The notes: generated by a model from the sequence alone, not told the origin. 64,000 nucleotides of DNA from Glaciecola siphonariae (GCF_042652645.1 NZ_JBHSGU010000017.1:1-64000); one strand, 5' to 3'. Positions 16,164-26,228 are shown, counted from the first letter of the stretch. Translations and numbers: made by a program.

Positions 16164-17432
16164 TTAGTATTGCGTTTGGTTCTTAAACAAAAATAGATCG
16201 GTGGATTCATGGTTAGGATACCGAAAAAAGTCCATGTCGGAGTCGCCGTCAAAATCAATCGCAAAACCGTTGTAAATGCCCTCGGGATGCAGCAACTGTG
16301 TAGTGTAGCCCTTATCGGAACCCAGCAGCAATTTAAGGTCGAAATTCGTTGCGTCTAAATTTACCGCACGCCCAAAGTTAATGCCCGTCAAAATGTCATG
16401 CTTACCATCTTGATTAAAATCATATACTTGCAGCGTATGACAGGCCGTGATTTCAGGTAATATTTCGCTTTCTGTCCATATCACGCTGCCATCGGTCTTA
16501 AGCTGTGGTTCGTACTTCACTAGCGGATAGCCTGCTCGCTCTGAGTGGCAGAGAAATATTTCATCGAGCGCGTCACCGTTTGTATCGACTACAAATGTTT
16601 TGGTGCCGTTACGCGACCAATCGCCGGTTTGATTATTCCATCGCTCGTTGAGATTAATTTGCTCCCAATCACTGTCTAGTACACCATCGGGATTGTAAAA
16701 AACATAAGCGTTAGCCACGATATCAAGATAACCGTCACCATTAAAATCACCCACATCCATCCCTTCATGGAGTGTATCATTTTGAATGAACTGCACTTTT
16801 GACCAATCGTCAGCGTCTTTTTGTTTAAATATGCTTAGCGAATGCGAATCAAAGGTTAACAGAGCAACGTCGAGTAATCCGTCTTTATCAAAATCTGCAA
16901 AGCTGACATCTTTAACAGCGTCTGGCACATCACCGATGTAATGCGCTTGCCAGTTGCTACCATTATTTTCATACCAGAATATTTCAGCAGTGGCACTTGC
17001 ATCTGTCCACTCACCGGGATGTTTTATGCCCACAACATCCATATCGCCGTCTTGGTCAATATCGGCAACCTCTAAATCGCCACCGGCAAACAAGCCTCCT
17101 GTTGGCGGCGTTTGAGCAATGATCACCTTTTCCCACAAGCCCTGCTCGAGTTGCCCTTTATAGTAACCAAGGGCGCCACCACTGGCATTATTGTTTATGA
17201 ATACTAAATCAGCTAAGCCGTCACCGCTGACATCACCTGCGGTATGCGCCCAGAAGTACTTAGCATCTGCCACAATCTGTGAATCTTCAAACGCAACCGA
17301 TACAGCCTCAGTAGCCTGCGTTTGTTCTTCGCCTGCTACGCTTGTTGATTCGGCGTCTGATTCAGGTTTCGGCTGACATGCTGCTAACAAACAAATGCTG
17401 GCAATGAGAGGCAAGGTGGTACTTAATTGCAT
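16164..17432 (-). CDS. FG-GAP/VCBS repeat lipoprotein
   Basis: 422 residues. Lipoprotein signal peptide with lipobox LLAAC (Cys19), then about seven FG-GAP/VCBS blades, each with a calcium-type DxDGDGxxD loop (for example DVSGDGLADL, DIDQDGDMDV, DFNGDGYLDI, DFDGDSDMDF). Such beta-propellers bind ligands or partners at the cell surface and are not themselves hydrolases. Starts four bases after the stop of the larger FG-GAP gene with a GGAGT ribosome site, so the two are one operon. Function unknown; secreted carbohydrate-related context is inferred. Confidence 0.88.
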   Translation of the reverse strand: MQLSTTLPLIASICLLAACQPKPESDAESTSVAGEEQTQATEAVSVAFEDSQIVADAKYFWAHTAGDVSGDGLADLVFINNNASGGALGYYKGQLEQGLWEKVIIAQTPPTGGLFAGGDLEVADIDQDGDMDVVGIKHPGEWTDASATAEIFWYENNGSNWQAHYIGDVPDAVKDVSFADFDKDGLLDVALLTFDSHSLSIFKQKDADDWSKVQFIQNDTLHEGMDVGDFNGDGYLDIVANAYVFYNPDGVLDSDWEQINLNERWNNQTGDWSRNGTKTFVVDTNGDALDEIFLCHSERAGYPLVKYEPQLKTDGSVIWTESEILPEITACHTLQVYDFNQDGKHDILTGINFGRAVNLDATNFDLKLLLGSDKGYTTQLLHPEGIYNGFAIDFDGDSDMDFFRYPNHESTDLFLFKNQTQY

Positions 17433-17436
17433 ATTA

Positions 17437-19590
17437 TTACTCCGTTGAATATTGTTTTACCGATTCTGAAATATACTCAGACATGGCTGTATGCTGCTGT
17501 GCTTTAACAACTTGCATAGGTGCAAGCCCGATAAAAAAAGAATGATTACCCGACATCAGTGCCGACCCAGCGGCATCCCGACCAAAGCCAAACACCACCA
17601 TCCCATCAGGGCTTTGTGCACCCTCTTGGGTATTGCCTAGATATGACATAATGTCTGTAGTGTCGTCTTTTGTAAGTTGCGCAATGTACAAAGACTGCTC
17701 AGCCTTTGCATGAGAAAAGTAAACCCAGTTGAATTGTCCCTCTTTAATGCTACCCAAATAAAAATCAGGCTGATCGTCATGCCAGCCTAACGCGTCTGTT
17801 CCGTAGACCGTGTTTGAGAGGTCGTAGCGCCCACCAGGCGTTCCTTCATACAAAAACCAGTAGTTAGCATCATCGGGCGTTTGTAGAACCTGCATTTTTA
17901 CGCCTTCTGGGAAAAACGTATATCGCCACTTCCACGAGCCCGATTTACTCGTGCTTTCGATACTGTCACTTGAGATTAATACACTGCTCATGGTGTCAAA
18001 GCCAGGATGCCCAGCGCCGCTGTCGTCACCCTGATTATGCACTGCATTTGGTATGCCTCTGAATCCGCCCGCCGCAGCCGCAGGATAATCTCCCCACGGC
18101 TGCAACTTAAAATTTACCCAATCATTTCCGCTCGCATCCACGATAGATGAAAATCCGCCTCCTTTTTTATCAAACAGATAAGTGGCACTGGGAGTAGTTA
18201 TTTTGAAGTGTTCCCTTTGAAGATGAACCGTTTGTGCTATTTCTACATCACTTATAAGCGGATTGAGCCAAACATGCACGAATTGATGTTGGTCCCAGCC
18301 GGCGCTGATTAAATCCAAATCGCCATCGTCGTCTATATCAAACAATTGCGTGCCTAAATGGCTTTCTTTACCACTATCTACAACCACCACCTTAAAGCGT
18401 GCCTTGCCGTCGTTAAGCCAAAGCTCGGTTTCCAGTTCTTCGCCTTTGTGTTCAGCGGTTACAATGTCGAGGTCACCGTCTTGATCAACGTCACCAATAT
18501 CTAAGTTATTCATAGAGTATTGCGTAACCAGCACTTGTTTGTTCCAACGGTAGGCGTCTTCTTGAATAAAAATTGCCATCTGTGCGTCAGGCTGAAGTCC
18601 GGGATAGCGCTCTTCTGTAAACACAATATCACCCTTACCGTCGCCATTTAGGTCGGCAATTTCAACGCGGTCTATCGGATGACCACCTCGTCCTACAAAG
18701 TGCTCCTTCCATGCTCGGTCCATATGGCCTGGGTTTTCAAACCAAATGATTTCTTTCGGTTCAGATTCGTTACCCGGTCTGCGCCCCGCCGCAACGTCCA
18801 TATCGCCATCGCCGTCAATATCGCCTACACCTATTCCTTCATCACTGGTATTCGCGGCAATAAGCTGTTCGGTCCACACAACGGCGCCACTGTCAGTTAT
18901 GTCTGCTTTAAATGCATACAAATTACCATTGCCTGCAATGACAAATTCCTTACTATCATCTCCCACTAAGTCTGCGGTGGTAAACCCTTGGCTATTAACA
19001 TGCGTGGTCGCAGGAACTTGGCCAATTTGCTCACGTTTGAAGGTGCCCGCTTCACTGTCGAGTAGTTCGTACCAGTATAAATTAGGGAGTGCCTGCGCAA
19101 TCACGTCTAAGTTGCTGTCACCATCAACGTCTAAAACCAAAATTGAATCTACATTGTCGCCTAAGTCTAAACGTCTCCACTGGCTGCCCTTGGGCTGGGC
19201 AGAGGTATTTTGCTGCAGGTAAACATAACGACCTGACACAATATCTTTTAAACCATCGCCGTCAACGTCGCCGGCGGCAAGGCCGAAATAGCGGAGCCAT
19301 TCGGGCTCATCCCAATCGCCCCACATTTGTTTGCTGTCATCCACCTGAATGTATTGCCAAGGCTCATTTGCTACCCGCATGGCTGTTTGTACATCAACTG
19401 TGGTGACCTGACTTGCGGGAGCTCGCGCTATCGATTCATCTGATTGTGGTGGTGATGGCTTGCAGCCTGCAGTAATGAATATCGAAACTATGCATAAAGA
19501 CACCATGCGTGCAGACACCATGCGCGCAGAAAATATGCATGTGGACAATATGCTTGCGATTGTGCTTTTGCTCTGACTAATTAATTGCAT
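17437..19590 (-). CDS. Large FG-GAP lipoprotein with unknown C-terminal domain
   Basis: 717 residues. An unusually long signal region (about 43 residues) ends in the lipobox ITAGC. The N-terminal 380 residues form an FG-GAP propeller with repeated DVDGDGLKD-type calcium loops. Residues about 455-715 are a separate beta-rich domain (TYLFDKKGGGFSSIVDASG, WGDYPAAAAGGFRGIPN, GRYDLSNTVYG) that I cannot name; its look recalls polysaccharide-binding or lyase-like beta-sandwiches, but no catalytic motif is clear. First gene of a two-gene operon; both proteins are probably outer-membrane anchored. Confidence 0.85.
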   Translation of the reverse strand: MQLISQSKSTIASILSTCIFSARMVSARMVSLCIVSIFITAGCKPSPPQSDESIARAPASQVTTVDVQTAMRVANEPWQYIQVDDSKQMWGDWDEPEWLRYFGLAAGDVDGDGLKDIVSGRYVYLQQNTSAQPKGSQWRRLDLGDNVDSILVLDVDGDSNLDVIAQALPNLYWYELLDSEAGTFKREQIGQVPATTHVNSQGFTTADLVGDDSKEFVIAGNGNLYAFKADITDSGAVVWTEQLIAANTSDEGIGVGDIDGDGDMDVAAGRRPGNESEPKEIIWFENPGHMDRAWKEHFVGRGGHPIDRVEIADLNGDGKGDIVFTEERYPGLQPDAQMAIFIQEDAYRWNKQVLVTQYSMNNLDIGDVDQDGDLDIVTAEHKGEELETELWLNDGKARFKVVVVDSGKESHLGTQLFDIDDDGDLDLISAGWDQHQFVHVWLNPLISDVEIAQTVHLQREHFKITTPSATYLFDKKGGGFSSIVDASGNDWVNFKLQPWGDYPAAAAGGFRGIPNAVHNQGDDSGAGHPGFDTMSSVLISSDSIESTSKSGSWKWRYTFFPEGVKMQVLQTPDDANYWFLYEGTPGGRYDLSNTVYGTDALGWHDDQPDFYLGSIKEGQFNWVYFSHAKAEQSLYIAQLTKDDTTDIMSYLGNTQEGAQSPDGMVVFGFGRDAAGSALMSGNHSFFIGLAPMQVVKAQQHTAMSEYISESVKQYSTE

Positions 19591-19845
19591 GAAAACCTCT
19601 AGAAATTTTCTATAGTTAACCTCAGTTTGGATAAGAATAAGTTAGTTTTTGCTATTCATTACTCTCTTTAATTCTATATTCAGTGGCGCTATTTCTTATC
19701 CAAAGCTGTGTGTTTGAGTATCCGTTAGTGAAACGAGAATTAAACTTACGATATTTGTTTAAGGTGTTTTGATGTTTACACATTTTTTACAAATTACCGC
19801 TTCACTTGCTGTCGAACACTGCTGTTGTCATCCTCACCGCCACCC

Positions 19846-20394
19846 TCATATCTCTTGCTTACCGTTGTAGATACGTTCTTCCAACAACCAAGATAAAAAT
19901 GCAGATGTTATGTGCTGCGCCGAGATATCGCCTGATGCAGACTGATACTCAAACGTTAAACCTTCACCAGTAGGAGACTCAAGTGTATCGAGTTGGCTTT
20001 GCAAAAGTGCAGTGGGCATAAAATGCTCCCTACTCAACATCCGTTTTTTTAACAACTGTGGGTCAGGATTTAAAAATAAAGTACACAGCTTGCTGTCACC
20101 ACTGCGCAAAACATCACGATACTGCCGTTTGAGTGCCGAGCAGGCGATCACTCGTATCTTTCCTTGCCGTTTGGCTGTAGCAAAACACTCAGCCACTTTG
20201 CTTAACCAGGGTTGACGGTCTCCATCATTTAGGGGAATGCCCTGACGCATCTTATCGATATTATTCTGTGGGTGCAGGTCGTCCCCATCGATAAATTCTC
20301 CGGCTAACTCTTGCGCGAGCATGCGGCCAATGGTTGTCTTACCTGAGCCGCTTACTCCCATCACGAGGACGTTTAGGCCTTGTGTATCTTTCAT
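19846..20394 (-). CDS. gntK: Gluconokinase
   Basis: 182 residues from ATG 20394, chosen because AGAAGGA lies seven bases upstream (an ATG 15 bases further up is weaker). Walker A GVSGSGKTT at about 12-20, then DGDDLHPQNNIDKM and GIPLNDGDRQPWL, the substrate motifs of the GntK/IdnK family. It phosphorylates D-gluconate to 6-phosphogluconate. Divergent from the gluconate permease gene, with which it shares a 211-base promoter interval. Confidence 0.95.
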   Translation of the reverse strand: MKDTQGLNVLVMGVSGSGKTTIGRMLAQELAGEFIDGDDLHPQNNIDKMRQGIPLNDGDRQPWLSKVAECFATAKRQGKIRVIACSALKRQYRDVLRSGDSKLCTLFLNPDPQLLKKRMLSREHFMPTALLQSQLDTLESPTGEGLTFEYQSASGDISAQHITSAFLSWLLEERIYNGKQEI

Positions 20395-20605
20395 TCTAGT
20401 CCTTCTCAAGATGATCTCTCATAAGATGCCCCCTCAAGATGCCCCCCTCAAGATAAGCCTCTTCAAGCGGCTTCCTGCAATTAAGTTGATACACCTTAGC
20501 GCTGCACGTATTGTTATTGTTTTGTTAAAACATTCAGTTTACAGTGATTTTCTAGAGCCAGATAGAGCCTTATATCGCCTAATAAATTATGGAGTAACAT
20601 ACAAC

Positions 20606-21961
20606 GTGATTGCCGACTACCCTCTTATTCTTGCCGCATCGGCTGTTATATTTTTGCTCGTATTAATTATACAAGTCAAACTGCATGCCTTTATTGCTTT
20701 AGTGCTAGTGAGCGCCCTTACCGCTTGGCTGGGCGGAATTGCAATCGGTAACATTATGCCACTCATGATGGCTAGCTTTGGTTCGACCTTGGCTGCTGTT
20801 GCTCTGTTGGTAGGGCTTGGCGCAATGATTGGGAAATTGTTGGAAATTAGCGGCGGCGCGCAGGTGCTCGCCGATACCTTAATCAATCGCTTCGGACCGG
20901 CAAAAGCACCTTTCGCGCTTGGCATTGCTTCATTGCTTTTCGGCTTTCCCATCTTTTTTGACGCCGGCTTAATCGTAATGCTGCCCGTTATCTTGAGCGT
21001 AGCAAGACGTTTTGGGGGCTCTATCCTACTGTATGCAATGCCGGCGGCAGGAGCCTTTGCAGTGATGCACGCCCTCGTGCCCCCACATCCGGGGCCGGTA
21101 GTAGCGGCTGATTTATTGGGTGCCAATATTGGCTATTTGCTGTTATGGGGTGTCGCAGTTGCCATTCCCACTTGGTATCTAGGCAGCTACGTGTTTAGCA
21201 AGTGGATTGCGAGCAAATTTGATATTGCCATGCCAACGCTGTTCAGCAATACCGGTCATCAGGTGCCTGTTACGGCGCCACCTTCGTTCGCTAAGGTGTT
21301 GTTTATCTTACTTCTACCGCTGCTACTTATATGCCTAAACACCGGAATAAGTACCTATCAAATTGCTCGCGACATTGACACACTTCACCCTGCTCTCACT
21401 GCATTGGTACTAATAGGACAGACTCCCATTGCACTGCTAATTACGCTTTTACTGAGCCTTGTTATGTTTGCTCCTAAAATGGGTAAGCAAACTGTTCACG
21501 ATTTATGCAACGATGCACTTGGCCCGATATGCGCCGTTATTTTAGTCACTGGAGCCGGTGGCATGTTCGGTGGTGTACTGCGCGGCACAGGTATCGGCGA
21601 CGCTTTATCGGCTGCATTGAGCGACACCGGCATGCCAATTATCGTTGCCGCTTTTGTGATTGCTGCGAGCCTGCGCGTTGCACAAGGCTCTGCCACAGTA
21701 GCCTTAACTACAACCGCCGCACTAATAGCACCAATGATTGGCGCAAATACCGAGCTCTCTCCAGCCGACTTATGTTTTATTGTGATTGCCATCGCCGGCG
21801 GTGCGAGCGTATTGTCTCACTTTAATGATTCTGGATTTTGGCTAGTTAGTCGTTTATTTAACATGGATGAAAAGACCACCCTAAAAACATGGACTCCCAT
21901 GGTAACTCTGATTGGCGTGTGCGCATTCTTGTTTGCTGCATTGCTGAGTATCTTTTTTTAA
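20606..21961 (+). CDS. Gluconate:H+ symporter, GntP family
   Basis: 451 residues from GTG 20606, which has GGAGTA nine bases upstream. The reading frame is open back to 20321 but the extra 95 residues overlap gntK on the other strand and are rejected. Twelve or so membrane helices with the family motifs GGAQVLADTLINRFG, FGFPIFFDAGLIVMLPV, HALVPPHPGPV and GSATVALTTTAALI. Imports gluconate or a related aldonate for the kinase next door. Confidence 0.93.
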   Translation: MIADYPLILAASAVIFLLVLIIQVKLHAFIALVLVSALTAWLGGIAIGNIMPLMMASFGSTLAAVALLVGLGAMIGKLLEISGGAQVLADTLINRFGPAKAPFALGIASLLFGFPIFFDAGLIVMLPVILSVARRFGGSILLYAMPAAGAFAVMHALVPPHPGPVVAADLLGANIGYLLLWGVAVAIPTWYLGSYVFSKWIASKFDIAMPTLFSNTGHQVPVTAPPSFAKVLFILLLPLLLICLNTGISTYQIARDIDTLHPALTALVLIGQTPIALLITLLLSLVMFAPKMGKQTVHDLCNDALGPICAVILVTGAGGMFGGVLRGTGIGDALSAALSDTGMPIIVAAFVIAASLRVAQGSATVALTTTAALIAPMIGANTELSPADLCFIVIAIAGGASVLSHFNDSGFWLVSRLFNMDEKTTLKTWTPMVTLIGVCAFLFAALLSIFF

Positions 21962-21985
21962 TGTCTTACCAATATTTCTTATCAA

Positions 21986-22013
21986 TAAAAAAGCCCCGCA
22001 CGAATGCGAGGCT
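21986..22013 (-). terminator. Terminator after xylA (both strands possible)
   Basis: Stem AGCCTCGCA/TGCGGGGCT (one G-T pair) with TTCG loop and a T run as read on the minus strand (A run at 21987-21992). Confidence 0.85.
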
Positions 22014-22038
22014 AACACCCAGGGAAGGTAAATAAAAC

Positions 22039-23352
22039 TTAGGAAAATAAAACCTGGTTTAAACGATTTTCCAACATTTCTTGCTGACCACTCTTATGTG
22101 CAGGTGAAATGTTATTGTCAAGCGCTAGCTGTGCAAGCTGCTCTAAAGAACTCTCGCCCTTCATGATAGAGCTGCCCAACTGGCCGTTCCAATTTTTATA
22201 GCGCTCAGCGACTTTTTTCGCTAAAAAGTCATTTTCTAGAATCTTAGATGCTTTCTTAAGCGCAATGGCCATGTGATCCATGCCGCCAATATGTCCAATG
22301 AACAAGTCTTGAAGATCAACGCTTTGACGACGCAACTTGCAATCAAAGTTAAGCCCACCAGTAGTGAAACCGCCTGCTTTTATGATTTCGTACATTACAA
22401 GCGTAAGCTCTTCTACGTTAGTTGGGAACTGGTCGGTATCCCATCCGTTTTGCTCATCCCCACGGTTTGCATCTATGCTGCCAAAAATGCCTAAGCTTAC
22501 CGCAGTTGCAATTTCATGGTGGAAAGAATGGCCAGCTAAAGTAGCGTGGTTCGCTTCAATGTTCATTTTGAACTCTTTCTCAATACCGTACTGCTTCAAA
22601 AAGCCATAGACCGTTGCAGTGTCGTAGTCGTATTGATGTTTAGTAGGCTCTTGGGGCTTCGGCTCAATTAACAGCGTGCCTTTAAAACCAATTTTGTGCT
22701 TGTGCTCTACCACCATTTGCATGAAACGACCTAATTGCTCACGCTCTTGACGCAAGTCGGTATTGAGCAAGGTCTCATAACCTTCACGACCACCCCACAA
22801 TACGTAGTTTTCACCACCTAAACGCTTTGTCGCGTTCATTGCATGGAATACTTGTGTTGCGCCATAGTTGAATATTTCAGGATCAGGACTGGTGGCAGCG
22901 CCGCCTGCATAGCGAGGATTGCTAAACAAGTTTGCTGTTCCCCATAAAAGCTTAAGGCCTGTCTCAGCTTGTTTTTGCTCAAGTACGTCAACCATTTGGG
23001 CAAAGTTGTCAACGTATTCTTTTATTGAGTTGCCCTCAGGTGACACATCAACATCATGAAAACAGTAGTAAGGAATAGTGAGTTTGCTAAAGAATTCGAA
23101 AGCCGCGTCTGCTTTCGCTTTTGCCTGTGCCATTGGGTCGCTAATTTTCAACCACTCACGGCCAAAGGTACCTTGACCAAACACGTCCGCCCCGTCCCAA
23201 CAAAAGTTGTGCCAGTAGCATGCTGCAAAGCGCAAGTGTTCTGCCATAGTTTTACCCGCAACAACTTCATTAGCGTTGTAATGTTTGAAGGTAAGTGGGT
23301 TTTCAACCTGTGAAGGGTCAAAAGCAATTTTGTCGATATCTTTAAAATACAT
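22039..23352 (-). CDS. xylA: Xylose isomerase
   Basis: 437 residues from ATG 23352; an in-frame TTG four codons earlier is less likely. Class II XylA. Metal and substrate motifs are intact: YCFHDVDVSPEG, LLIEPKPQEPTKHQYDYD, FKMNIEANHATLAGH, GSIDANRGDEQNGWDTDQFP. Converts D-xylose to D-xylulose in the cytoplasm. Lies 53 bases after xylB on the same strand and ends at a strong terminator. Expected to be controlled by the divergent XylR. Confidence 0.98.
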   Translation of the reverse strand: MYFKDIDKIAFDPSQVENPLTFKHYNANEVVAGKTMAEHLRFAACYWHNFCWDGADVFGQGTFGREWLKISDPMAQAKAKADAAFEFFSKLTIPYYCFHDVDVSPEGNSIKEYVDNFAQMVDVLEQKQAETGLKLLWGTANLFSNPRYAGGAATSPDPEIFNYGATQVFHAMNATKRLGGENYVLWGGREGYETLLNTDLRQEREQLGRFMQMVVEHKHKIGFKGTLLIEPKPQEPTKHQYDYDTATVYGFLKQYGIEKEFKMNIEANHATLAGHSFHHEIATAVSLGIFGSIDANRGDEQNGWDTDQFPTNVEELTLVMYEIIKAGGFTTGGLNFDCKLRRQSVDLQDLFIGHIGGMDHMAIALKKASKILENDFLAKKVAERYKNWNGQLGSSIMKGESSLEQLAQLALDNNISPAHKSGQQEMLENRLNQVLFS

Positions 23353-23405
23353 AGTGAGTTCCAATGGTGGTAAAAATGGTGTTATTTATAAGCCGTAAAC
23401 GAAGG

Positions 23406-24872
23406 TCATTCGTCTGCAACAAACAATGGTTTCAGTTGTTGATAAATTGCGCGAAATTTTTCTTGGCGCTTCGCAAACATGGCATGGCGCTGCGCGTTGG
23501 GCTCGTAAACCGCAACCGTGTCTGGTGTTCTGCAGATGTGTGCAAATGGTGTGTCTTTATCTACTGCAAGTTGTGCCAATCGGGCCGCTCCAAGTCCTGG
23601 GCCAACCTCGCCAGCCTCACAGAACTTTATAGGGCGATTTAAAACATCCGCTAACAGCTGACGCCAGCCAACATGCTTTGCGCCCCCACCTATTAGCATA
23701 ATTTCTTTAGCCTGCGTGCCCGATGCATGCAATGCCTCTACGCCGTCAGCAAAGGCCAAAGATACGCCTTCAAGTACTGCGAAGAACATCGCTTTTTTAT
23801 CAGTCTCATGACTCAAGCCAAAAAAATTGCCAGCAGCGTAGGGGTTATTATGGGGCGTGCGTTCACCGCTCAAATAGGGCAAAAAGAAAGGGGAGTTATC
23901 GTCAATAACAATGTCGTCGCCCAGTTCAGCGAGTAAGGTAGGCAAATGCTGTTTGGCAATGCTTTCGGCAAACCAACTTACGCATGAAGCTGCACTTAAT
24001 AAAACCGACATCAAATGCCACGTGTTTGGCAGCGCATGGCAAAAACTGTGGACCGCCGACTCCGGATTACTGGTGTATTCATCTGATACAACAAAATATA
24101 CGCCCGATGTACCTAGCGAGAGCATCGCTTGCCCAGGCTGAGTTAAACCGACGCCTACCGCACCTGCGGCATTGTCTCCACCACCGGCAACAATAGCAAC
24201 AGCATCCATACCCCATCGCTGAGCCAAATCTTGGTGCAAATGTCCTGTCACTTCACTGCCTTCAAACAGATTTGGCATGTGAGATTCAGTTAACGAACAT
24301 GCTGCAAGCAGAGGCTTACTCCATGCACGCTTACCTACATCCAACCAAAGTGTGCCCGCAGAATCTGACATATCGCTGGCAAAATCGCCTGATAAAACAA
24401 AGCGCAAATAGTCTTTTGGCAATAAAACCTTCGCGACCTTCGCGAAGTTCTCTGGCTCATGCTTTTTAACCCACAACAATTTTGGTGCGGTAAAACCCGG
24501 CATCATCAAGTTGCCGGTTATTTCTCGACTATTGGGAACGGCCTGTTCAAGCTCAATACACTCTTGGTGACTACGGCCGTCATTCCACAAAATTGCAGGC
24601 CGCACAACATCATTATTGCTGTCTAACAAAACTGCACCGTGCATTTGTCCACTTAAACCGATTGCTTTGACCTGATTTAGTGCATGGTCTTGCGCGAGCT
24701 GGTTCATGGCACTGTGCAATGCCGCTACCCAATCTTGAGGCGCTTGTTCGCTGTGCAAAGGCGCTGGTCGAGACACAGTTAGGTCTGCGCTTTGGGTCGC
24801 TATAACCTGCCCATCTTGGTTGGTAAGCACCAATTTGATGCCCGAAGTGCCTAAATCAATTCCGATATACAT
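23406..24872 (-). CDS. xylB: Xylulokinase
   Basis: 488 residues, FGGY kinase. N-terminal MYIGIDLGTSGIKL (phosphate 1), GLSGQMHGAVLLD, WNDGRSHQEC, and C-terminal GGGAKHVGWRQLLADVL. Phosphorylates D-xylulose to xylulose 5-phosphate for the pentose phosphate pathway. First gene of xylBA; its promoter lies in the 146-base interval shared with xylR. Confidence 0.98.
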   Translation of the reverse strand: MYIGIDLGTSGIKLVLTNQDGQVIATQSADLTVSRPAPLHSEQAPQDWVAALHSAMNQLAQDHALNQVKAIGLSGQMHGAVLLDSNNDVVRPAILWNDGRSHQECIELEQAVPNSREITGNLMMPGFTAPKLLWVKKHEPENFAKVAKVLLPKDYLRFVLSGDFASDMSDSAGTLWLDVGKRAWSKPLLAACSLTESHMPNLFEGSEVTGHLHQDLAQRWGMDAVAIVAGGGDNAAGAVGVGLTQPGQAMLSLGTSGVYFVVSDEYTSNPESAVHSFCHALPNTWHLMSVLLSAASCVSWFAESIAKQHLPTLLAELGDDIVIDDNSPFFLPYLSGERTPHNNPYAAGNFFGLSHETDKKAMFFAVLEGVSLAFADGVEALHASGTQAKEIMLIGGGAKHVGWRQLLADVLNRPIKFCEAGEVGPGLGAARLAQLAVDKDTPFAHICRTPDTVAVYEPNAQRHAMFAKRQEKFRAIYQQLKPLFVADE

Positions 24873-24935
24873 AAGACCAAAATTTTATGTTAATAATTTG
24901 TAACGTATGGTGTATGATGTGCTTCGAAGGGACAA

Positions 24936-24964
24936 TTACGAAATTTTGCAATTAAATTTCGTAA
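24936..24964. promoter_or_regulatory. Palindromic operator, probable XylR site
   Basis: Perfect 9-base inverted repeat TTACGAAAT (24936-24944) and ATTTCGTAA (24956-24964) spaced by 11 bases, in the middle of the xylB/xylR divergent interval. A second short palindrome, CCATTT-AACG-AAATGG (24985-25000), lies just before xylR. Assignment to XylR is by position. Confidence 0.7.
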
Positions 24965-25018
24965 TTTGTTGGCATCGGTTGAAACCATTTAACGAAATGG
25001 AGATTTGGAGTCGTATTC

Positions 25019-26200
25019 ATGTTTTCTGCTGCACATAGTATCAGTTTGCTATTTAACGCTAATAAGGTGTTTGACCGACAGGTCATAGAAGGTATTGGAC
25101 ATTACTTGCAGTCCACACAAGTGGATTGGGATGTCTATCTGGAGGAGGACTTTCAGTGCCGCCTAGAGCATATTCACGAATGGGGCGGCAACGGCATTAT
25201 TGCCGACTTCGATGATCCCCAAATTCGAGACGCACTAAAAGACATAAAAATTCCAGTGGTAGGCGTGGGTAGTTCTTATTCTGACGAATCGCTTTACCCC
25301 GACGTGCCTTACGTTGCCACCGACAACACTGCAATCGTTAGAAGCGCCTATGAGCACCTCAAGCAAAAGGGCATGGAGCGCTTTGCGTTTTACGGCTTGC
25401 CGGTTGATGAAGGCCACTTGTGGGCCTATGAGCGTGAGCAGGCCATGCTTGAGCTATGCAAGGCCGACTCGCGCGAATGTGCGCTTTATCGTGGTCAGCC
25501 TACAAGCGCTGAAACATGGCAGTATAACATGAATCGTCTAGCCGACTGGCTCGACTCACTGCCAACGCCTATCGGTATCGTAGCGGTCACCGACGCGAGA
25601 GCGCGTCATCTTCTGCAGGCATGTGCAAATATTAACCGCTTGGTGCCAGACCACATTTGCGTTGTTGGAATCGACGATGACGATATTGCCAGAAACTTAA
25701 GCCGCATTAGTTTAAGTTCGGTCACGCAGGGCTGTTTTGACATGGGCTTTCAAGCCGCTAAGCTACTGCACAAGCGCATGGACAATCCCAACCTCAAAGA
25801 CAAGCGAGTCACTATCCCGCCGGTTGGTGTAGTAGAGCGTCAGTCTTCAGACTTTAAGTCTATTCAAGACCCTTATGTGATGCAGGCGATGCACTATATT
25901 CGCCAACATGCGTGCAGAGGTATAAAGGTAGGACAGGTTCTTGATCATATCGGTATTTCTCGATCAAATCTTGAAAACCGCTTCATGGAAGAGCGTGGAC
26001 ACAGCGTACATGCAGCTATTCACCAAGAAAAGCTCAATCGCGCCTGCGAGTTGTTAAGCAATTCAAACAAACCAGTTAAAGAGATTGCGCTGGTGTGCGG
26101 CTATCGCTCCCTGCAGTACTTGTATGCTGTGTTTAATCAGCACTTTGGGATAACACCCAGTGAATACCGCAATCGGAACCGCGCCAAAGCAAGCGCATAA
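25019..26200 (+). CDS. xylR: Xylose operon activator XylR
   Basis: 393 residues. N-terminal LacI/periplasmic-binding-like sugar domain (about 1-275; VATDNTAIVRSAYEHLKQKGMER in part: VATDNTA, ERFAFYG, DDDDIARNLS) and C-terminal AraC double HTH (about 290-390, LDHIGISRSNLENRF and KEIALVCGYRSLQYLYAVFNQHFG). The family senses D-xylose and activates xyl genes. GGAG lies eight bases before the ATG. Divergent from xylBA. Confidence 0.95.
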   Translation: MFSAAHSISLLFNANKVFDRQVIEGIGHYLQSTQVDWDVYLEEDFQCRLEHIHEWGGNGIIADFDDPQIRDALKDIKIPVVGVGSSYSDESLYPDVPYVATDNTAIVRSAYEHLKQKGMERFAFYGLPVDEGHLWAYEREQAMLELCKADSRECALYRGQPTSAETWQYNMNRLADWLDSLPTPIGIVAVTDARARHLLQACANINRLVPDHICVVGIDDDDIARNLSRISLSSVTQGCFDMGFQAAKLLHKRMDNPNLKDKRVTIPPVGVVERQSSDFKSIQDPYVMQAMHYIRQHACRGIKVGQVLDHIGISRSNLENRFMEERGHSVHAAIHQEKLNRACELLSNSNKPVKEIALVCGYRSLQYLYAVFNQHFGITPSEYRNRNRAKASA

Positions 26201-26228
26201 AAGCTAGGGTGCTAACATTAATATAAAA

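Noticed and set aside
20321..20605. N-terminal extension of the gluconate permease frame
   Set aside because: It overlaps gntK on the opposite strand; GTG 20606 has a ribosome site and gives the family length.
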